Notes: generated by a model not told the origin, from the sequence alone. Counted from the first letter of the stretch, positions 52,587 through 63,243 are shown. The stretch is 64,000 nt of DNA from Arsenophonus sp. aPb (GCF_029873475.1 NZ_CP123499.1:1984001-2048000), one strand, 5' to 3'. Numbers and translations: made by a program.

Positions 52587-55214
52587 TCATTCATTCAGCG
52601 TAAGATTTTCTACGTTATTAATATCAGGCTCTGCTTTTATACTGATTGTATCTTCTGGCAATATTTGGTTATCATCTTCCTCTTCTTCAGGGTCAACAAC
52701 ACGCTGTAAACCAACTACTTTTTCATCTTCAGCAGTACGAATCAAAGTGACACCCTGAGTATTTCTTCCGACAATACTAACCTCTGCAACTCGGGTACGC
52801 ACCAAGGTGCCAGCATCAGTGATCATCATAATTTGATCAGTTTTTTCTACCTGAATGGCCCCGACCACATTACCATTACGTTCACTAACTTTAATGGAAA
52901 TAACACCTTGGGTAGCACGCGATTTTGTTGGATATTCACTCTGCTCAGTTCTTTTACCATAACCATTTTCTGTAACGGTTAAAATATCACCTTCACCATG
53001 AGGTACAATTAACGAAACGACCTTATCGCCCGCTTGTAACTTAATACCACGAACACCGGTTGCGGTGCGCCCCATCGGACGAACCGCATTTTCCGCAAAA
53101 CGAACCACTTTGCCACCAGCAGAGAAAAGCATTACCTCATTTTTACCTGCTGTTAAATCAACACCAATCAGTTCATCACCTTCATTAAGGTTAACTGCAA
53201 TGATCCCAGCGCTTCTAGGGCGACTAAAATCTTTTAGTGATGTCTTTTTAACTGTGCCACTCGCAGTCGCCATAAATACATAATGGCCATCATCAAATTC
53301 ACGTACCGGTAAGATTGCGGTAATACGTTCATTTTGTTCTAATGGTAATAAATTGACGATTGGGCGTCCCCGCGCGCCACGGCTAGCTTCCGGTAACTGA
53401 TAAACTTTCATCCAATAGAGACGGCCACGACTCGAGAAACATAGAATTGTGTCATGGGTATTGGCAACTAACAAACGCTCAATAAAATCTTCTTCTTTAA
53501 TACGCGCTGCCGACTTACCTTTACCTCCGCGTCGCTGTGCTTCGTAATCAGAGAGTGGCTGATATTTAACATAGCCCTGATGTGATAAGGTAACGACCAC
53601 ATCTTCCTGATTAATTAAATCTTCGATATTAATATCTGCGCTATTTTCAGTAATTTCTGTGCGACGGACATCACGATACTGTTCTTTAACAGCTTCCAGC
53701 TCTTCACGGATGACTTCCATTAACCGTTCTGGGCTGGTTAATATATATAGTAACGCAGCAATCTGTTTTAACAGCTCACGATATTCATCCAATATTTTGT
53801 CATGTTCTAAGCTTGTTAATTTTTGCAAACGCAAATCAAGAATTGCCTGAGCTTGCTGTTCAGTCAAATAATATTGACCTTCACGCACACCGTATTGAGG
53901 TTCAAGCCATTCAGGACGAGCTGCGTTATCGCCTGCACTTGCTAACATGGCAGAAACATTACCTAGTTGCCAAGGACGTGCAATCAAAGCCAATTTCGCT
54001 TCATGAGGCGTTGATGCTTGGCGGATAAGTTCAATAATCGGATCAATATTTGCTAATGCGACAGCGAGCGCTTCCAATATATGAGCACGCTCACGTGCTT
54101 TACGCAATTCAAAAATAGTCCGCCGAGTGACCACTTCTCTACGGTGGCGAACAAAAGCTTCAAGAATTTCTTTTAAGTTTAAAAGTCTAGGCTGACCATC
54201 ACATAAGGCGACCATATTGATGCCAAATGAGACTTGAAGTTGGGTGAGGGAATACAAATTATTTAGTACCACTTCGGCCACTGCATCCCGTTTTACTTCA
54301 ATCACAATACGCATGCCATCTTTATCAGACTCATCGCGTAATGCGCTAATCCCCTCAACACGCTTGTCTTTAACCAATTCAGCAATTTTTTCAATTAAAC
54401 GGGCTTTATTAACCTGATACGGGATCTCATTGACAATAATTGTTTCACGACCATTTTTATCATCAACTTCAATGTTAGCACGAGCACGGATATAGACTTT
54501 GCCACGCCCGGTTCGGTATGCGTCGATGATACCACGGCGACCATTAATAATCGCGGCGGTTGGAAAATCAGGGCCTGGAATATACTCCAGTAATCCTTCA
54601 ATACTAATATTTTCATCATCGATATAAGCCAGACAGCCATCAATGACTTCACTAAGGTTATGAGGTGGAATATTGGTAGCCATGCCAACAGCAATACCTG
54701 AAGAACCGTTAACCAACAAATTTGGGATCCGTGTTGGCATAACATCAGGGATCTGCTCTGTACCATCATAGTTCGGGATAAAATCGACAGTTTCCTTATC
54801 TAAATCCTCCAACAATTCATGGGCAATCTTTGCCATGCGTACTTCGGTATAACGCATCGCAGCAGCAGAGTCGCCATCAACAGAGCCAAAATTACCTTGT
54901 CCATCAACTAGCATATAGCGCATTGAAAAAGGTTGTGCCAGACGAACTATCGCATCATAAACAGCACTATCACCATGAGGATGGTATTTACCAATGACGT
55001 CACCGACTACACGGGCTGATTTTTTGTATGCTTTATTCCAATCATTACCTAACACATTCATCGCATATAATACGCGACGGTGAACAGGTTTTAATCCATC
55101 TCGTACATCTGGAAGGGCGCGTCCAACAATTACAGACATCGCATAATCCAAATAAGAGCTTTTCAGCTCCTCTTCGATATTGACTGGGGTAATTTCTCTT
55201 GCTATGTCACTCAT
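52587..55214 (-). CDS. gyrA: DNA gyrase subunit A
   Basis: An 875-residue protein (E. coli 875), the breakage-reunion subunit of gyrase that introduces negative supercoils. ATG 55214 gives the conserved N-terminus SDIAREITPVN; an upstream in-frame ATG at 55232 is not conserved. Catalytic Y122 is in MRYTEVR. The quinolone region reads HPHGDSAVYD with S83 and D87, the susceptible form. The C-terminal beta-pinwheel has the GyrA box in QRRGGKG. The end is acidic as usual. The gene is divergent from ubiG, as in E. coli. Confidence 0.98.
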   Translation of the reverse strand: MSDIAREITPVNIEEELKSSYLDYAMSVIVGRALPDVRDGLKPVHRRVLYAMNVLGNDWNKAYKKSARVVGDVIGKYHPHGDSAVYDAIVRLAQPFSMRYMLVDGQGNFGSVDGDSAAAMRYTEVRMAKIAHELLEDLDKETVDFIPNYDGTEQIPDVMPTRIPNLLVNGSSGIAVGMATNIPPHNLSEVIDGCLAYIDDENISIEGLLEYIPGPDFPTAAIINGRRGIIDAYRTGRGKVYIRARANIEVDDKNGRETIIVNEIPYQVNKARLIEKIAELVKDKRVEGISALRDESDKDGMRIVIEVKRDAVAEVVLNNLYSLTQLQVSFGINMVALCDGQPRLLNLKEILEAFVRHRREVVTRRTIFELRKARERAHILEALAVALANIDPIIELIRQASTPHEAKLALIARPWQLGNVSAMLASAGDNAARPEWLEPQYGVREGQYYLTEQQAQAILDLRLQKLTSLEHDKILDEYRELLKQIAALLYILTSPERLMEVIREELEAVKEQYRDVRRTEITENSADINIEDLINQEDVVVTLSHQGYVKYQPLSDYEAQRRGGKGKSAARIKEEDFIERLLVANTHDTILCFSSRGRLYWMKVYQLPEASRGARGRPIVNLLPLEQNERITAILPVREFDDGHYVFMATASGTVKKTSLKDFSRPRSAGIIAVNLNEGDELIGVDLTAGKNEVMLFSAGGKVVRFAENAVRPMGRTATGVRGIKLQAGDKVVSLIVPHGEGDILTVTENGYGKRTEQSEYPTKSRATQGVISIKVSERNGNVVGAIQVEKTDQIMMITDAGTLVRTRVAEVSIVGRNTQGVTLIRTAEDEKVVGLQRVVDPEEEEDDNQILPEDTISIKAEPDINNVENLTLNE

Positions 55215-55380
55215 GGAGCCACTGTCCCTCATACTCCTTATTCATTAAGGAGTAAAATTATACCACAAAATCGCCATTTTATAAAAACAGGAAACGCATA
55301 ATGATCAATAAAACATGTATAATGACCTAATGCCATTATACAGTCTATGTTAATAAAAAAATTAAGGAGTAAATTTTCTG

Positions 55381-56112
55381 ATGAATAACAAGAATTCGCT
55401 GAGCCAGGCAAATGTTGATCTAGCTGAAATTGACAAATTTAGCTCTGTTGCCGCGCGTTGGTGGGATCAAACAAGTGAATTCCAACCTCTTCATCGGATT
55501 AATCCATTACGTTTAAATTATATCCTGCAACACGCTAATGGTCTTTTTGGTAAAAAAGTTCTCGATATTGGCTGCGGCGGTGGAATTTTATCAGAAAGTA
55601 TGGCGAAAGAAGGTGCCCTAGTGACAGGAATTGATATGGCCACAGAGCCCCTTGAGGTCGCAAAACTTCATGCATTAGAAAGCAATATGCAAATTGACTA
55701 TCTACAGGAAACCGCTGAAAGCCATGCGGAAAAATACCCTAAAACTTACGATATTGTCACCTGTATGGAAATGCTAGAACATGTGCCTGATCCTGAGTCA
55801 ATAGTTCAATCATGTGCAAAATTAGTCAAACCGGGCGGTCATGTATTTTTTTCTACGATTAATCGTAATAAAAAAGCCTGGTTATTGGCAATCATTGCCG
55901 CTGAATATATTTTAAAAATGGTTCCCAAGGGTACTCATGATGTGAAAAAATTTATTCGACCTTCAGAACTGCTTAATTGGATAGATAAAACATCTTTGCA
56001 AGCACAACATATCATTGGATTACACTATAATCCTATCAGCGACAAATTTTCGTTAGGATCGAATGTTGATGTTAATTATATGTTGCATTTATCAAATGCC
56101 AATAATTGTTAA
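55381..56112 (+). CDS. ubiG: Ubiquinone biosynthesis O-methyltransferase
   Basis: A 243-residue class I SAM methyltransferase (E. coli 240) performing both O-methylations in ubiquinone synthesis. The N-terminus DLAEIDKFSSVAARWWDQ and motif I VLDIGCGGGILSESMA (about 62-77) are characteristic. AAGGAG lies 12 bases before ATG 55381. A TATAAT at 55318-55323 is the likely -10 box. Divergent from gyrA, as in E. coli. Confidence 0.95.
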   Translation: MNNKNSLSQANVDLAEIDKFSSVAARWWDQTSEFQPLHRINPLRLNYILQHANGLFGKKVLDIGCGGGILSESMAKEGALVTGIDMATEPLEVAKLHALESNMQIDYLQETAESHAEKYPKTYDIVTCMEMLEHVPDPESIVQSCAKLVKPGGHVFFSTINRNKKAWLLAIIAAEYILKMVPKGTHDVKKFIRPSELLNWIDKTSLQAQHIIGLHYNPISDKFSLGSNVDVNYMLHLSNANNC

Positions 56113-56471
56113 CATTTGCTGAATAAAACAGCAATCAGTAGGTCATTACTAATTTATTTTTCACTATTGCCGGTAACATAAATTATAATATTCTCCTATT
56201 ATCACACAGAGTTATCGGCTAATTGGCAAAATTCAGTGCTGGATTATTGCTAAAACCCCAATTTTTGTAGACTTGATAAAAGTAGCAAATACCATTATCT
56301 TGTTAGTATAAACGCAATCAAACACTATATATTGTGTTTACTACTCTCCATCTTAATTCAAAATACAAACTTAATATGCATTTAACAGCACGCCTTTTTG
56401 TATTTTGTTATTAACCCTCGAGGGTAGTGATCAATAAATATTTAGCTAGTTAACTTTAGGTGTATCTACTC
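56113..56471. promoter_or_regulatory. nrdA upstream region with a NrdR-box-like site
   Basis: This 359-bp gap has no gene. ACACTATATATTGTGT at 56322-56337 is a perfect 16-bp palindrome of the NrdR-box type, which represses ribonucleotide reductase operons when dATP is high. In E. coli two boxes lie about 31 bp apart; a second convincing box was not found here. The nrdA ribosome site is AGGTG at 56458-56462. Confidence 0.7.
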
Positions 56472-58763
56472 ATGAACCAAAGTCTGTTAGTCACTAAACG
56501 TGATGGACATAAAGAACGCATTGATCTTGATAAAATTCATAAAGTCATTACCTGGGCAGCTGAAGGCCTAAAAGATGTATCTGTTTCCCAAGTGGAGCTA
56601 CGTTCTCAGATCCAATTTTATGATGGCATCAAAACTTCCGATATTCATGAAACAATGATCAAAGCGGCGGCAGATCTTATTTCAGCTGATACACCTGATT
56701 ACCAATATCTTGCAGCGCGATTAGCTATTTTCCATCTACGTAAAAAAGCCTATGGCCAATTTGAACCACCTGCACTATATCAGCATGTTTTACATATGGT
56801 TAAAATAGGTAAATATGATAAACATCTGCTCACAGATTATTCAGCAGAAGAATTCGAGCAGATGGATAGTTTTCTGGATCATTGGCGTGACATGAATTTT
56901 TCCTATGCAGCAGTTAAACAATTAGAAGGCAAATACTTGGTGCAAAACCGGGTAAGCGGTGAAATTTATGAAAGTGCCCAGTTTCTTTATATCCTTGTTG
57001 CAGCTTGCCTTTTTTCACGCTATCCAAAAGAGACGCGGTTAGACTATATTCATCGCTTTTATGATGCAATTTCAACTTTTAAAATTTCGCTACCTACCCC
57101 AATTATGGCGGGGGTACGCACGCCAACCCGCCAATTTAGTTCTTGTGTATTAATTGAATGTGGCGATAGCCTTGATTCAATTAATGCCACTTCCAGCGCG
57201 ATTGTGAAATATGTATCTCAACGTGCCGGTATTGGTATTAATGCCGGCCATATTCGCGCACTAGGTAGTCCAATTCGGGGAGGTGAAGCGTTTCATACCG
57301 GCTGTATTCCTTTTTATAAACATTTCCAAACCGCGGTGAAATCTTGTTCTCAGGGTGGCGTGCGTGGTGGTGCCGCCACACTATTTTACCCTCTCTGGCA
57401 TTTAGAGGTTGAAAGCCTATTGGTTCTGAAAAATAACCGTGGCGTTGAAGGCAATCGTGTTCGTCATCTCGATTATGGCGTACAAATTAACAAGCTCATG
57501 TATGAACGTCTGATCAAAGGTGAAGAAATTTCTCTCTTTAGCCCTTCTGATGTTGACGGTTTATATGCAGCATTTTTCGCTGATCAAAGCGAATTTGAAC
57601 GTTTATATTTAAAATATGAACAAGACACAAGCATACGCCAGAAACGTGTTAAAGCACTTGATCTATTTTCACTTATGATGCAAGAGCGAGCATCAACGGG
57701 TCGTATCTATATTCAAAATGTAGATCACTGTAATACCCATAGCCCATTTGATCCTAATGTTGCGCCAATTCGTCAATCAAACCTCTGTCTGGAAATCGCC
57801 TTGCCAACCCGACCGTTAAACAATATTAACGACGAAAAGGGTGAAATTGCACTTTGTACTCTTTCCGCCTTTAATTTAGGTGCTATTACCTCATTAGATG
57901 AATTGGAAGAGTTAGCGGTATTGGCCGTGCGTGCATTAGATTCACTCCTCGATTATCAAAACTATCCGATTATTGCCGCGGAAAAAGGCTCTATGGGTCG
58001 CCGTACTTTAGGTATTGGCGTCATTAATTACGCTTATTATTTAGCAAAACATGGTGTTCACTACTCCGATGGTAGTGCCAATAATCTAACCCACAAAACC
58101 TTTGAAGCGATCCAATATTATTTATTGAAAGCATCCAATGAACTGGCAAAAGAGCAAGGTGCTTGCCCATGGTTTAACGATACCACTTATGCAAAAGGTA
58201 TTTTGCCGATTGATAGTTATAAAAAGTCATTAGATGCACTAACATCTGAACCGCTACATTATGATTGGCAAACTTTACGCAAAAATATCAAGCAATATGG
58301 TTTGCGTAACTCAACGCTTTCCGCATTGATGCCATCAGAAACTTCCTCCCAAATATCTAATGCCACCAATGGTATTGAACCACCGCGAGGTTATATCAGC
58401 ATTAAAGCATCAAAAGATGGTATTTTGCGCCAAGTGGTACCTGAATACGAACGCTTAAAAAATGATTATGAATTATTATGGCAAATGCCCAACAATGACG
58501 GTTATTTGCAGTTGGTTGGTATTATGCAAAAATTTATTGATCAATCTATTTCTGCTAACACTAATTATGATCCAACTCGTTTCCCAAATAATAAAGTTCC
58601 AATGAACCAATTATTGAAAGATTTGTTACTTGCTTATAAATATGGGGTAAAAACGCTTTATTACCATAATACCCGTGATGGTGCAGAAGATACCCAAGTC
58701 GATCTTGAAGAAGTTGTTGAATCTGCTGATAGCGATTGTGATGGCGGAGCTTGTAAGATTTAA
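56472..58763 (+). CDS. nrdA: Ribonucleoside-diphosphate reductase 1, alpha subunit
   Basis: A 763-residue class Ia reductase large subunit (E. coli 761). ATG 56472 gives the conserved MNQSLLVTKRDG. The N-terminal ATP cone (VTKRDGHKERIDLDKIHKV) is present, so dATP inhibition should operate. Active-site segments include SSCVLIECGDS (C225 in E. coli), NLCLEIALPT (with C439 and E441) and the C-terminal redox pair in the CDGGACKI end. It is followed by nrdB and yfaE in one operon. Confidence 0.98.
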   Translation: MNQSLLVTKRDGHKERIDLDKIHKVITWAAEGLKDVSVSQVELRSQIQFYDGIKTSDIHETMIKAAADLISADTPDYQYLAARLAIFHLRKKAYGQFEPPALYQHVLHMVKIGKYDKHLLTDYSAEEFEQMDSFLDHWRDMNFSYAAVKQLEGKYLVQNRVSGEIYESAQFLYILVAACLFSRYPKETRLDYIHRFYDAISTFKISLPTPIMAGVRTPTRQFSSCVLIECGDSLDSINATSSAIVKYVSQRAGIGINAGHIRALGSPIRGGEAFHTGCIPFYKHFQTAVKSCSQGGVRGGAATLFYPLWHLEVESLLVLKNNRGVEGNRVRHLDYGVQINKLMYERLIKGEEISLFSPSDVDGLYAAFFADQSEFERLYLKYEQDTSIRQKRVKALDLFSLMMQERASTGRIYIQNVDHCNTHSPFDPNVAPIRQSNLCLEIALPTRPLNNINDEKGEIALCTLSAFNLGAITSLDELEELAVLAVRALDSLLDYQNYPIIAAEKGSMGRRTLGIGVINYAYYLAKHGVHYSDGSANNLTHKTFEAIQYYLLKASNELAKEQGACPWFNDTTYAKGILPIDSYKKSLDALTSEPLHYDWQTLRKNIKQYGLRNSTLSALMPSETSSQISNATNGIEPPRGYISIKASKDGILRQVVPEYERLKNDYELLWQMPNNDGYLQLVGIMQKFIDQSISANTNYDPTRFPNNKVPMNQLLKDLLLAYKYGVKTLYYHNTRDGAEDTQVDLEEVVESADSDCDGGACKI

Positions 58764-58774
58764 CGTGAGGACGT

Positions 58775-59911
58775 ATGGAATACCAATATACAACATTTTC
58801 GCAAACCAAAAATGATCAATTACAAGAACCTATGTTCTTTGGACAGCCTGTCAACGTTGCACGCTATGATCAGCAAAAATATCCCATTTTTGAGCAGTTG
58901 ATTGAAAAACAACTCTCTTTTTTCTGGCGCCCAGAAGAAATTGATGTTTCTCGTGATCGTATTGATTATCAAGCACTTCCTGAACATGAAAAACACATTT
59001 TTATCAGTAACTTAAAATATCAAACACTGTTAGATTCTATTCAAGGACGTAGTCCTAACGTGGCACTACTGCCCCTTATTTCCATTCCTGAGCTAGAAAC
59101 CTGGGTAGAAACCTGGTCATTTTCAGAAACTATTCATTCACGCTCCTACACCCACATTATTCGTAATATTGTTAATGATCCATCAATTATTTTTGACGAT
59201 ATTGTAACTAATAACGAAATTTTAAAGCGGGCAAAAGATATTTCAGCTTATTATGATGATTTAATTGAGCTGACCAGTTATTACCATATGTTAGGTGAAG
59301 GCAGTCATACGATTAATGGTAAAAATGTAATTATTTCTTTACATGAACTCAAAAAGCAACTCTATCTATGTTTGATGAGTGTTAATGCGCTAGAAGCTAT
59401 TCGCTTTTATGTTAGCTTTGCTTGCTCATTCGCTTTTGCTGAACGCGAATTGATGGAAGGAAACGCTAAAATTATCAAATTGATTGCGCGTGATGAAGCA
59501 CTACATCTAACCGGCACTCAACATATGTTAAATTTAATGCGGTCTGGTCAAGATGATCCTGAAATGGCTATTATTGCCAAAGAGTGTGAAGAAGCATGCT
59601 ACCGATTGTTTGTTCAAGCCGCTGAACAGGAAAAGGAGTGGGCGGAGTATCTGTTCTCTGGTGGTTCAATGATCGGTCTTAATAAAGATATTTTATGTCA
59701 ATATATCGAATATATTACCAATATTCGCATGCAAGCGGTTGGTTTAAAATTACCCTTTGAAACCCGCTCTAACCCTATTCCATGGATCAACGCCTGGTTA
59801 GTTTCTGATAATGTTCAGGTAGCACCACAAGAAGTCGAAGTGAGTTCCTATTTGGTAGGGCAAATTGATGCCCAAGTTGATACCGATGAGCTGCGTAGTT
59901 TTGAGTTATAA
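58775..59911 (+). CDS. nrdB: Ribonucleoside-diphosphate reductase 1, beta subunit
   Basis: A 378-residue R2 subunit (E. coli 376) that holds the di-iron tyrosyl radical cofactor. The radical tyrosine is Y124 here (HSRSYTHI), equivalent to Y122 in E. coli, since two residues are inserted near the N-terminus. Iron ligands occur in EKHIF, ETIHSR, and the later ARDEALH. The C-terminal QIDAQVDTDELRSFEL binds NrdA. ATG 58775 follows nrdA by 11 bp with GAGGA between them. Confidence 0.98.
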   Translation: MEYQYTTFSQTKNDQLQEPMFFGQPVNVARYDQQKYPIFEQLIEKQLSFFWRPEEIDVSRDRIDYQALPEHEKHIFISNLKYQTLLDSIQGRSPNVALLPLISIPELETWVETWSFSETIHSRSYTHIIRNIVNDPSIIFDDIVTNNEILKRAKDISAYYDDLIELTSYYHMLGEGSHTINGKNVIISLHELKKQLYLCLMSVNALEAIRFYVSFACSFAFAERELMEGNAKIIKLIARDEALHLTGTQHMLNLMRSGQDDPEMAIIAKECEEACYRLFVQAAEQEKEWAEYLFSGGSMIGLNKDILCQYIEYITNIRMQAVGLKLPFETRSNPIPWINAWLVSDNVQVAPQEVEVSSYLVGQIDAQVDTDELRSFEL

Positions 59912-59916
59912 CCGTT

Positions 59917-60186
59917 ATGGCAAGCTATAAAATCACCCTGCGCGACGCGCAGGGTATACAAATTTCTTTTCATTCCGAACAACATACTAGTCTACTTGAT
60001 GCCCTTGAACAGAGTAAAATTCAAATTGAATTTCAATGCCGAGAAGGCTTTTGTGGTGCATGCCGGGTTCGCCTATGCAAAGGGAAAGTGGGATATCGGC
60101 ATAAACCGATCGCATTCATTGATAAAAATGAGATATTAGCCTGCAGTTGCCAGCCACTTAGCGATATTGATATTGATATCAATTAA
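59917..60186 (+). CDS. yfaE: 2Fe-2S ferredoxin-like protein, maintenance of NrdB cofactor
   Basis: An 89-residue ferredoxin (E. coli 84) with cluster ligands C41, C46, C49 and C76 (CREGFCGAC, ILACSC). It supplies electrons to regenerate the tyrosyl radical of NrdB. It begins 5 bp after nrdB, so it is the third gene of the operon. Confidence 0.93.
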   Translation: MASYKITLRDAQGIQISFHSEQHTSLLDALEQSKIQIEFQCREGFCGACRVRLCKGKVGYRHKPIAFIDKNEILACSCQPLSDIDIDIN

Positions 60187-60213
60187 TAACCCCATCAGGC
60201 ACTAATAAGAGTA

Positions 60214-60951
60214 TTACCCTTTTTTAGCAACCACCAGTAACATCATTGGACGCCGTAGTTCATCTCTCATGCCAGCAATTTTATCTAACAAATAATCAGC
60301 CGGCTGAGGCTCAATCAGTTGTTCAATAGAAAATCCGGCGGTCAATAAACTGGTCAAATAGGTTGTTAAAGTTTTATGGTACTTAGTCACTTTATGGCCA
60401 AGAAATTCTGCCTGTCGCACACCTTCGCTAAAATAGTTATCAACTGGCCAATGGAGCTTAGCGCCTAAATGATCATAACACCAATCTTGTGAACCATCAG
60501 CAGTAAAAACTGGGTGCTCGATCGAAAATATAAACTGGCCTTTTTCTGTTAAACAAGCGTGGATTTTATGACATATTTGCGCAAAATCAGCAACATAATG
60601 TAACGCTAGCGAACTGACGACCAGATCAAAACTAGCATTGGCAAACTGCATATCCTCTATCGCTTGTTGCCGGTATTCAATGATATCAGGAAAGCGATTT
60701 TTTTCTTTTGCTACCTTTAGCATTTTCTGCGAAATATCGGTGCCAATCACTTTTATTGCACCCTGTTGTGCTGCATATAAACAATGCCAGCCGTAACCAC
60801 AACCCAAATCTAATACTGATTTACCTTGGAAATTAGGTAATAAACGTTGCAATGCTGGCCATTCCCCGGCGGCATTCAATCCATCGACAGAACGTGGAAA
60901 TTGGCTATAGGCGATAAAAAAATCATCCTGATCATAAATATTTTCTTTCAT
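60214..60951 (-). CDS. Class I SAM-dependent methyltransferase, substrate unknown
   Basis: A 245-residue protein with motif I VLDLGCGYGWHCLYAAQQGA (about 45-64), an acidic motif II in VIGTDIS and the FDLVVSSLALHYV segment of the Methyltransf_11/25 group. Similar uncharacterised methyltransferases occur in many enterobacteria. Substrate cannot be deduced. It is convergent to the nrd operon with 27 bp between stops. Confidence 0.85.
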   Translation of the reverse strand: MKENIYDQDDFFIAYSQFPRSVDGLNAAGEWPALQRLLPNFQGKSVLDLGCGYGWHCLYAAQQGAIKVIGTDISQKMLKVAKEKNRFPDIIEYRQQAIEDMQFANASFDLVVSSLALHYVADFAQICHKIHACLTEKGQFIFSIEHPVFTADGSQDWCYDHLGAKLHWPVDNYFSEGVRQAEFLGHKVTKYHKTLTTYLTSLLTAGFSIEQLIEPQPADYLLDKIAGMRDELRRPMMLLVVAKKG

Positions 60952-61162
60952 AACTAAATCCCAATGATTGGTATAAAATTAGCTTAACTATCACTCTCTA
61001 ACCGAATTTTTATATTATGCCTGATCATTATCCAATTTACTAATACTTAACCTCGCAATGTAAACATAAAATGCCAAATAATGTAATATTAATTTGACAC
61101 ATAATAAGCAATCATTTACTCTGCCGCTATAATAAATTTAGCGATAAAACTCAGGATCACTT

Positions 61163-62377
61163 GTGAAAAATCCGACACTGGGTAGTATTTTGATTGTTGC
61201 TGGCACTACAATTGGTGCAGGTATGCTGGCGATGCCTCTTGCCGCATCGGGCGTTGGCTTTCCCATGATTGCACTTATGCTAATTGGACTATGGGCTTTA
61301 ATGAGTTATACCGCGCTACTATTAGTCGAAGTATATCAATACCATCCCGCACATTTAGGTCTAGGCTCCATTGCCAAACGGTATCTTGGCTTACCTGGAA
61401 AAATGATAACCAGTTTAAGTGTGCTACTACTAATGTATGCATTAGCGACAGCTTATATCGGTGGTGCAGGTATTTTGCTCGCTAATAGCCTTTCATCTTG
61501 GATTGGAATAAATATTAGCATCAATTGCGCTATTATTTTATTCACCCTTATAGGCGGTGCAATTGTCTGTATTGGTACGCATTCTGTCGATTTGATAAAT
61601 CGCATGCTGTTTATCGCAAAAATTGTTTTTCTACTGATCATGCTAGTCGTCATGATTCCGCACGTAGAAAATATCAATCTTACCGCTATGCCAGTAGAAA
61701 AAGGGTTAGTTTTATCAGCCATTCCGGTCATTTTTACTTCATTTGGTTTTCACGGTAGTATCCCTAGCCTAGTAAATTATATGGATGGGGATATCAAAAA
61801 GTTACGTAAAATTTTTATTATTGGCAGTGCGATCCCATTATTCGCTTATATTTTATGGCAAATGGCCACCTTAGGGGCTATCCCACAAAACACCTTTATC
61901 GGTATATTAGCCGCCCAGTCGGGTTTAAACGGATTACTCATTGCAATTAATGATATTGTTGCCACTTCACAAGTTACTATTGCCGTTAACCTATTTATGG
62001 ATCTGGCGTTAGCAACCTCTTTTTTGGGCGTTACGCTGGGTTTATTTGACTATTTGGCCGATATGTTTAAGCGTAAAAATAGTGCATTCGGTCGCTTACA
62101 AAGTGGATTATTAACCTTCCTGCCGCCACTAATTTGCGCACTTTTTTTTAGCAGTTTTGTTAAAGCCTTAACTTATGCAGCTGTCGCTTTGTCGATTTTA
62201 GCACTCATCTTACCCACATTGATGGTTATGCGAGTTAGAAAGATCGAAACTAACAAAACTAATCGTTACCAGGTTAAAGGTGGAACACCGGGATTGCTGG
62301 TAGTATTGATTTGTGGTGTTGCCGTAATTTTAATTCAGATCGCCATTGTTATTGGCATTTTACCTGCTGTTGGATAA
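61163..62377 (+). CDS. tyrP: Tyrosine-specific transport protein (aromatic amino acid permease)
   Basis: A 404-residue permease (E. coli TyrP 403) with about 11 membrane segments. The N-terminus KNPTLGSILIVAGTTIGAGMLAMPLAA and the FTSFGFHGSIPSLVNYMDGD segment are closer to TyrP than to Mtr or TnaB. It imports tyrosine with protons. The start is GTG 61163, with CAGGA before it. A TGTAAA half resembling a TyrR box is at about 61060-61065; no full TyrR box could be found. Confidence 0.9.
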   Translation: MKNPTLGSILIVAGTTIGAGMLAMPLAASGVGFPMIALMLIGLWALMSYTALLLVEVYQYHPAHLGLGSIAKRYLGLPGKMITSLSVLLLMYALATAYIGGAGILLANSLSSWIGINISINCAIILFTLIGGAIVCIGTHSVDLINRMLFIAKIVFLLIMLVVMIPHVENINLTAMPVEKGLVLSAIPVIFTSFGFHGSIPSLVNYMDGDIKKLRKIFIIGSAIPLFAYILWQMATLGAIPQNTFIGILAAQSGLNGLLIAINDIVATSQVTIAVNLFMDLALATSFLGVTLGLFDYLADMFKRKNSAFGRLQSGLLTFLPPLICALFFSSFVKALTYAAVALSILALILPTLMVMRVRKIETNKTNRYQVKGGTPGLLVVLICGVAVILIQIAIVIGILPAVG

Positions 62378-62434
62378 CCCTCTTTGACATATAGGAAAGC
62401 ACCATAATTATATATAGTGCGATCAATTAAGCAG

Positions 62435-62980
62435 CTAAAAACTGACGCCTGCACCAAGATAAAAACCATCGGCAATAGTATTATTAGGATGATGATGTTT
62501 ACCTTGTACTTTAATGAAGCGATAACCAAAATTAATGGCTAATGGTTTAATTACTTCATATTTGATGCCAACATCGGCTTCCTGATAAGCATAATTACCT
62601 GAAGTGAAATCACGCGGTGAACCATAAATTTCTCCATATAAAGCCAACGATGGCATTATTTGCCAATTAGCACCAACGCCAGCAGAAAAGGCAAAACCGT
62701 TATTATTATCTTGTGGTGATAAATAATAAGCTTTTCCACCAATATAAGCACTAAAAGGACCCAAAGGTAAACCAAAAGTCGCGCCAACACTGGCTATTTG
62801 GCCATCATGATCACTACGTGTCCAATTGCCATTTATGCCTAGACCTGCCCCTTTGCTACCAATGCCCGCCGTAAGTTCAGTAAAATTTTTTCCTACTTGT
62901 GCACTAACAGAAGCGGCATTAGAATGGCCTGAGAATAAAAAACATCCAACTGTTACGGGTAATAGAAACCTTTTCATCAA
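62435..62980 (-). CDS. yfaZ: YfaZ-family outer-membrane protein
   Basis: A 181-residue protein (E. coli YfaZ 180) with a signal peptide cleaved after about residue 22 (GHSNA-ASVS). The rest alternates strands with Gly and aromatic residues and ends in GAGVSF, the C-terminal Phe that marks outer-membrane beta barrels. Function is unknown in any species. In E. coli the gene lies in the same part of the chromosome. Confidence 0.9.
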   Translation of the reverse strand: MMKRFLLPVTVGCFLFSGHSNAASVSAQVGKNFTELTAGIGSKGAGLGINGNWTRSDHDGQIASVGATFGLPLGPFSAYIGGKAYYLSPQDNNNGFAFSAGVGANWQIMPSLALYGEIYGSPRDFTSGNYAYQEADVGIKYEVIKPLAINFGYRFIKVQGKHHHPNNTIADGFYLGAGVSF

Positions 62981-63243
62981 AATAGTTATCCTAAGTCATT
63001 AATTATTCTGGTTACTAAAATATCGACAATATATTTCATTTTCTTGCGAATTATTATTATTTTTTTGTAAAAAGCATTTTTGGCTCTGATATATCACAGC
63101 AATAGGTATTTTTGATTGGCTATATATCTTATTAGCTTAGATAATTTATTTGATATAACTTTAATGAGATTAATAAAATTATGTAACACCTGCTAATTAT
63201 TTTTAAATACATTTTTCTATTTCAAAAAAACTGGAGATGTGTA

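Noticed and set aside
56290..56306. Second NrdR box about 31 bp upstream of the perfect one
   Set aside because: Too many mismatches and poor palindromic symmetry.
61057..61090. TyrR box before tyrP
   Set aside because: Only one half TGTAAA is visible; the second half TTTACA is missing.
63090..63180. OxyR-binding site before the catalase gene
   Set aside because: ATAG and CTAT elements are present but their spacing (14 instead of 7) does not fit the OxyR pattern.
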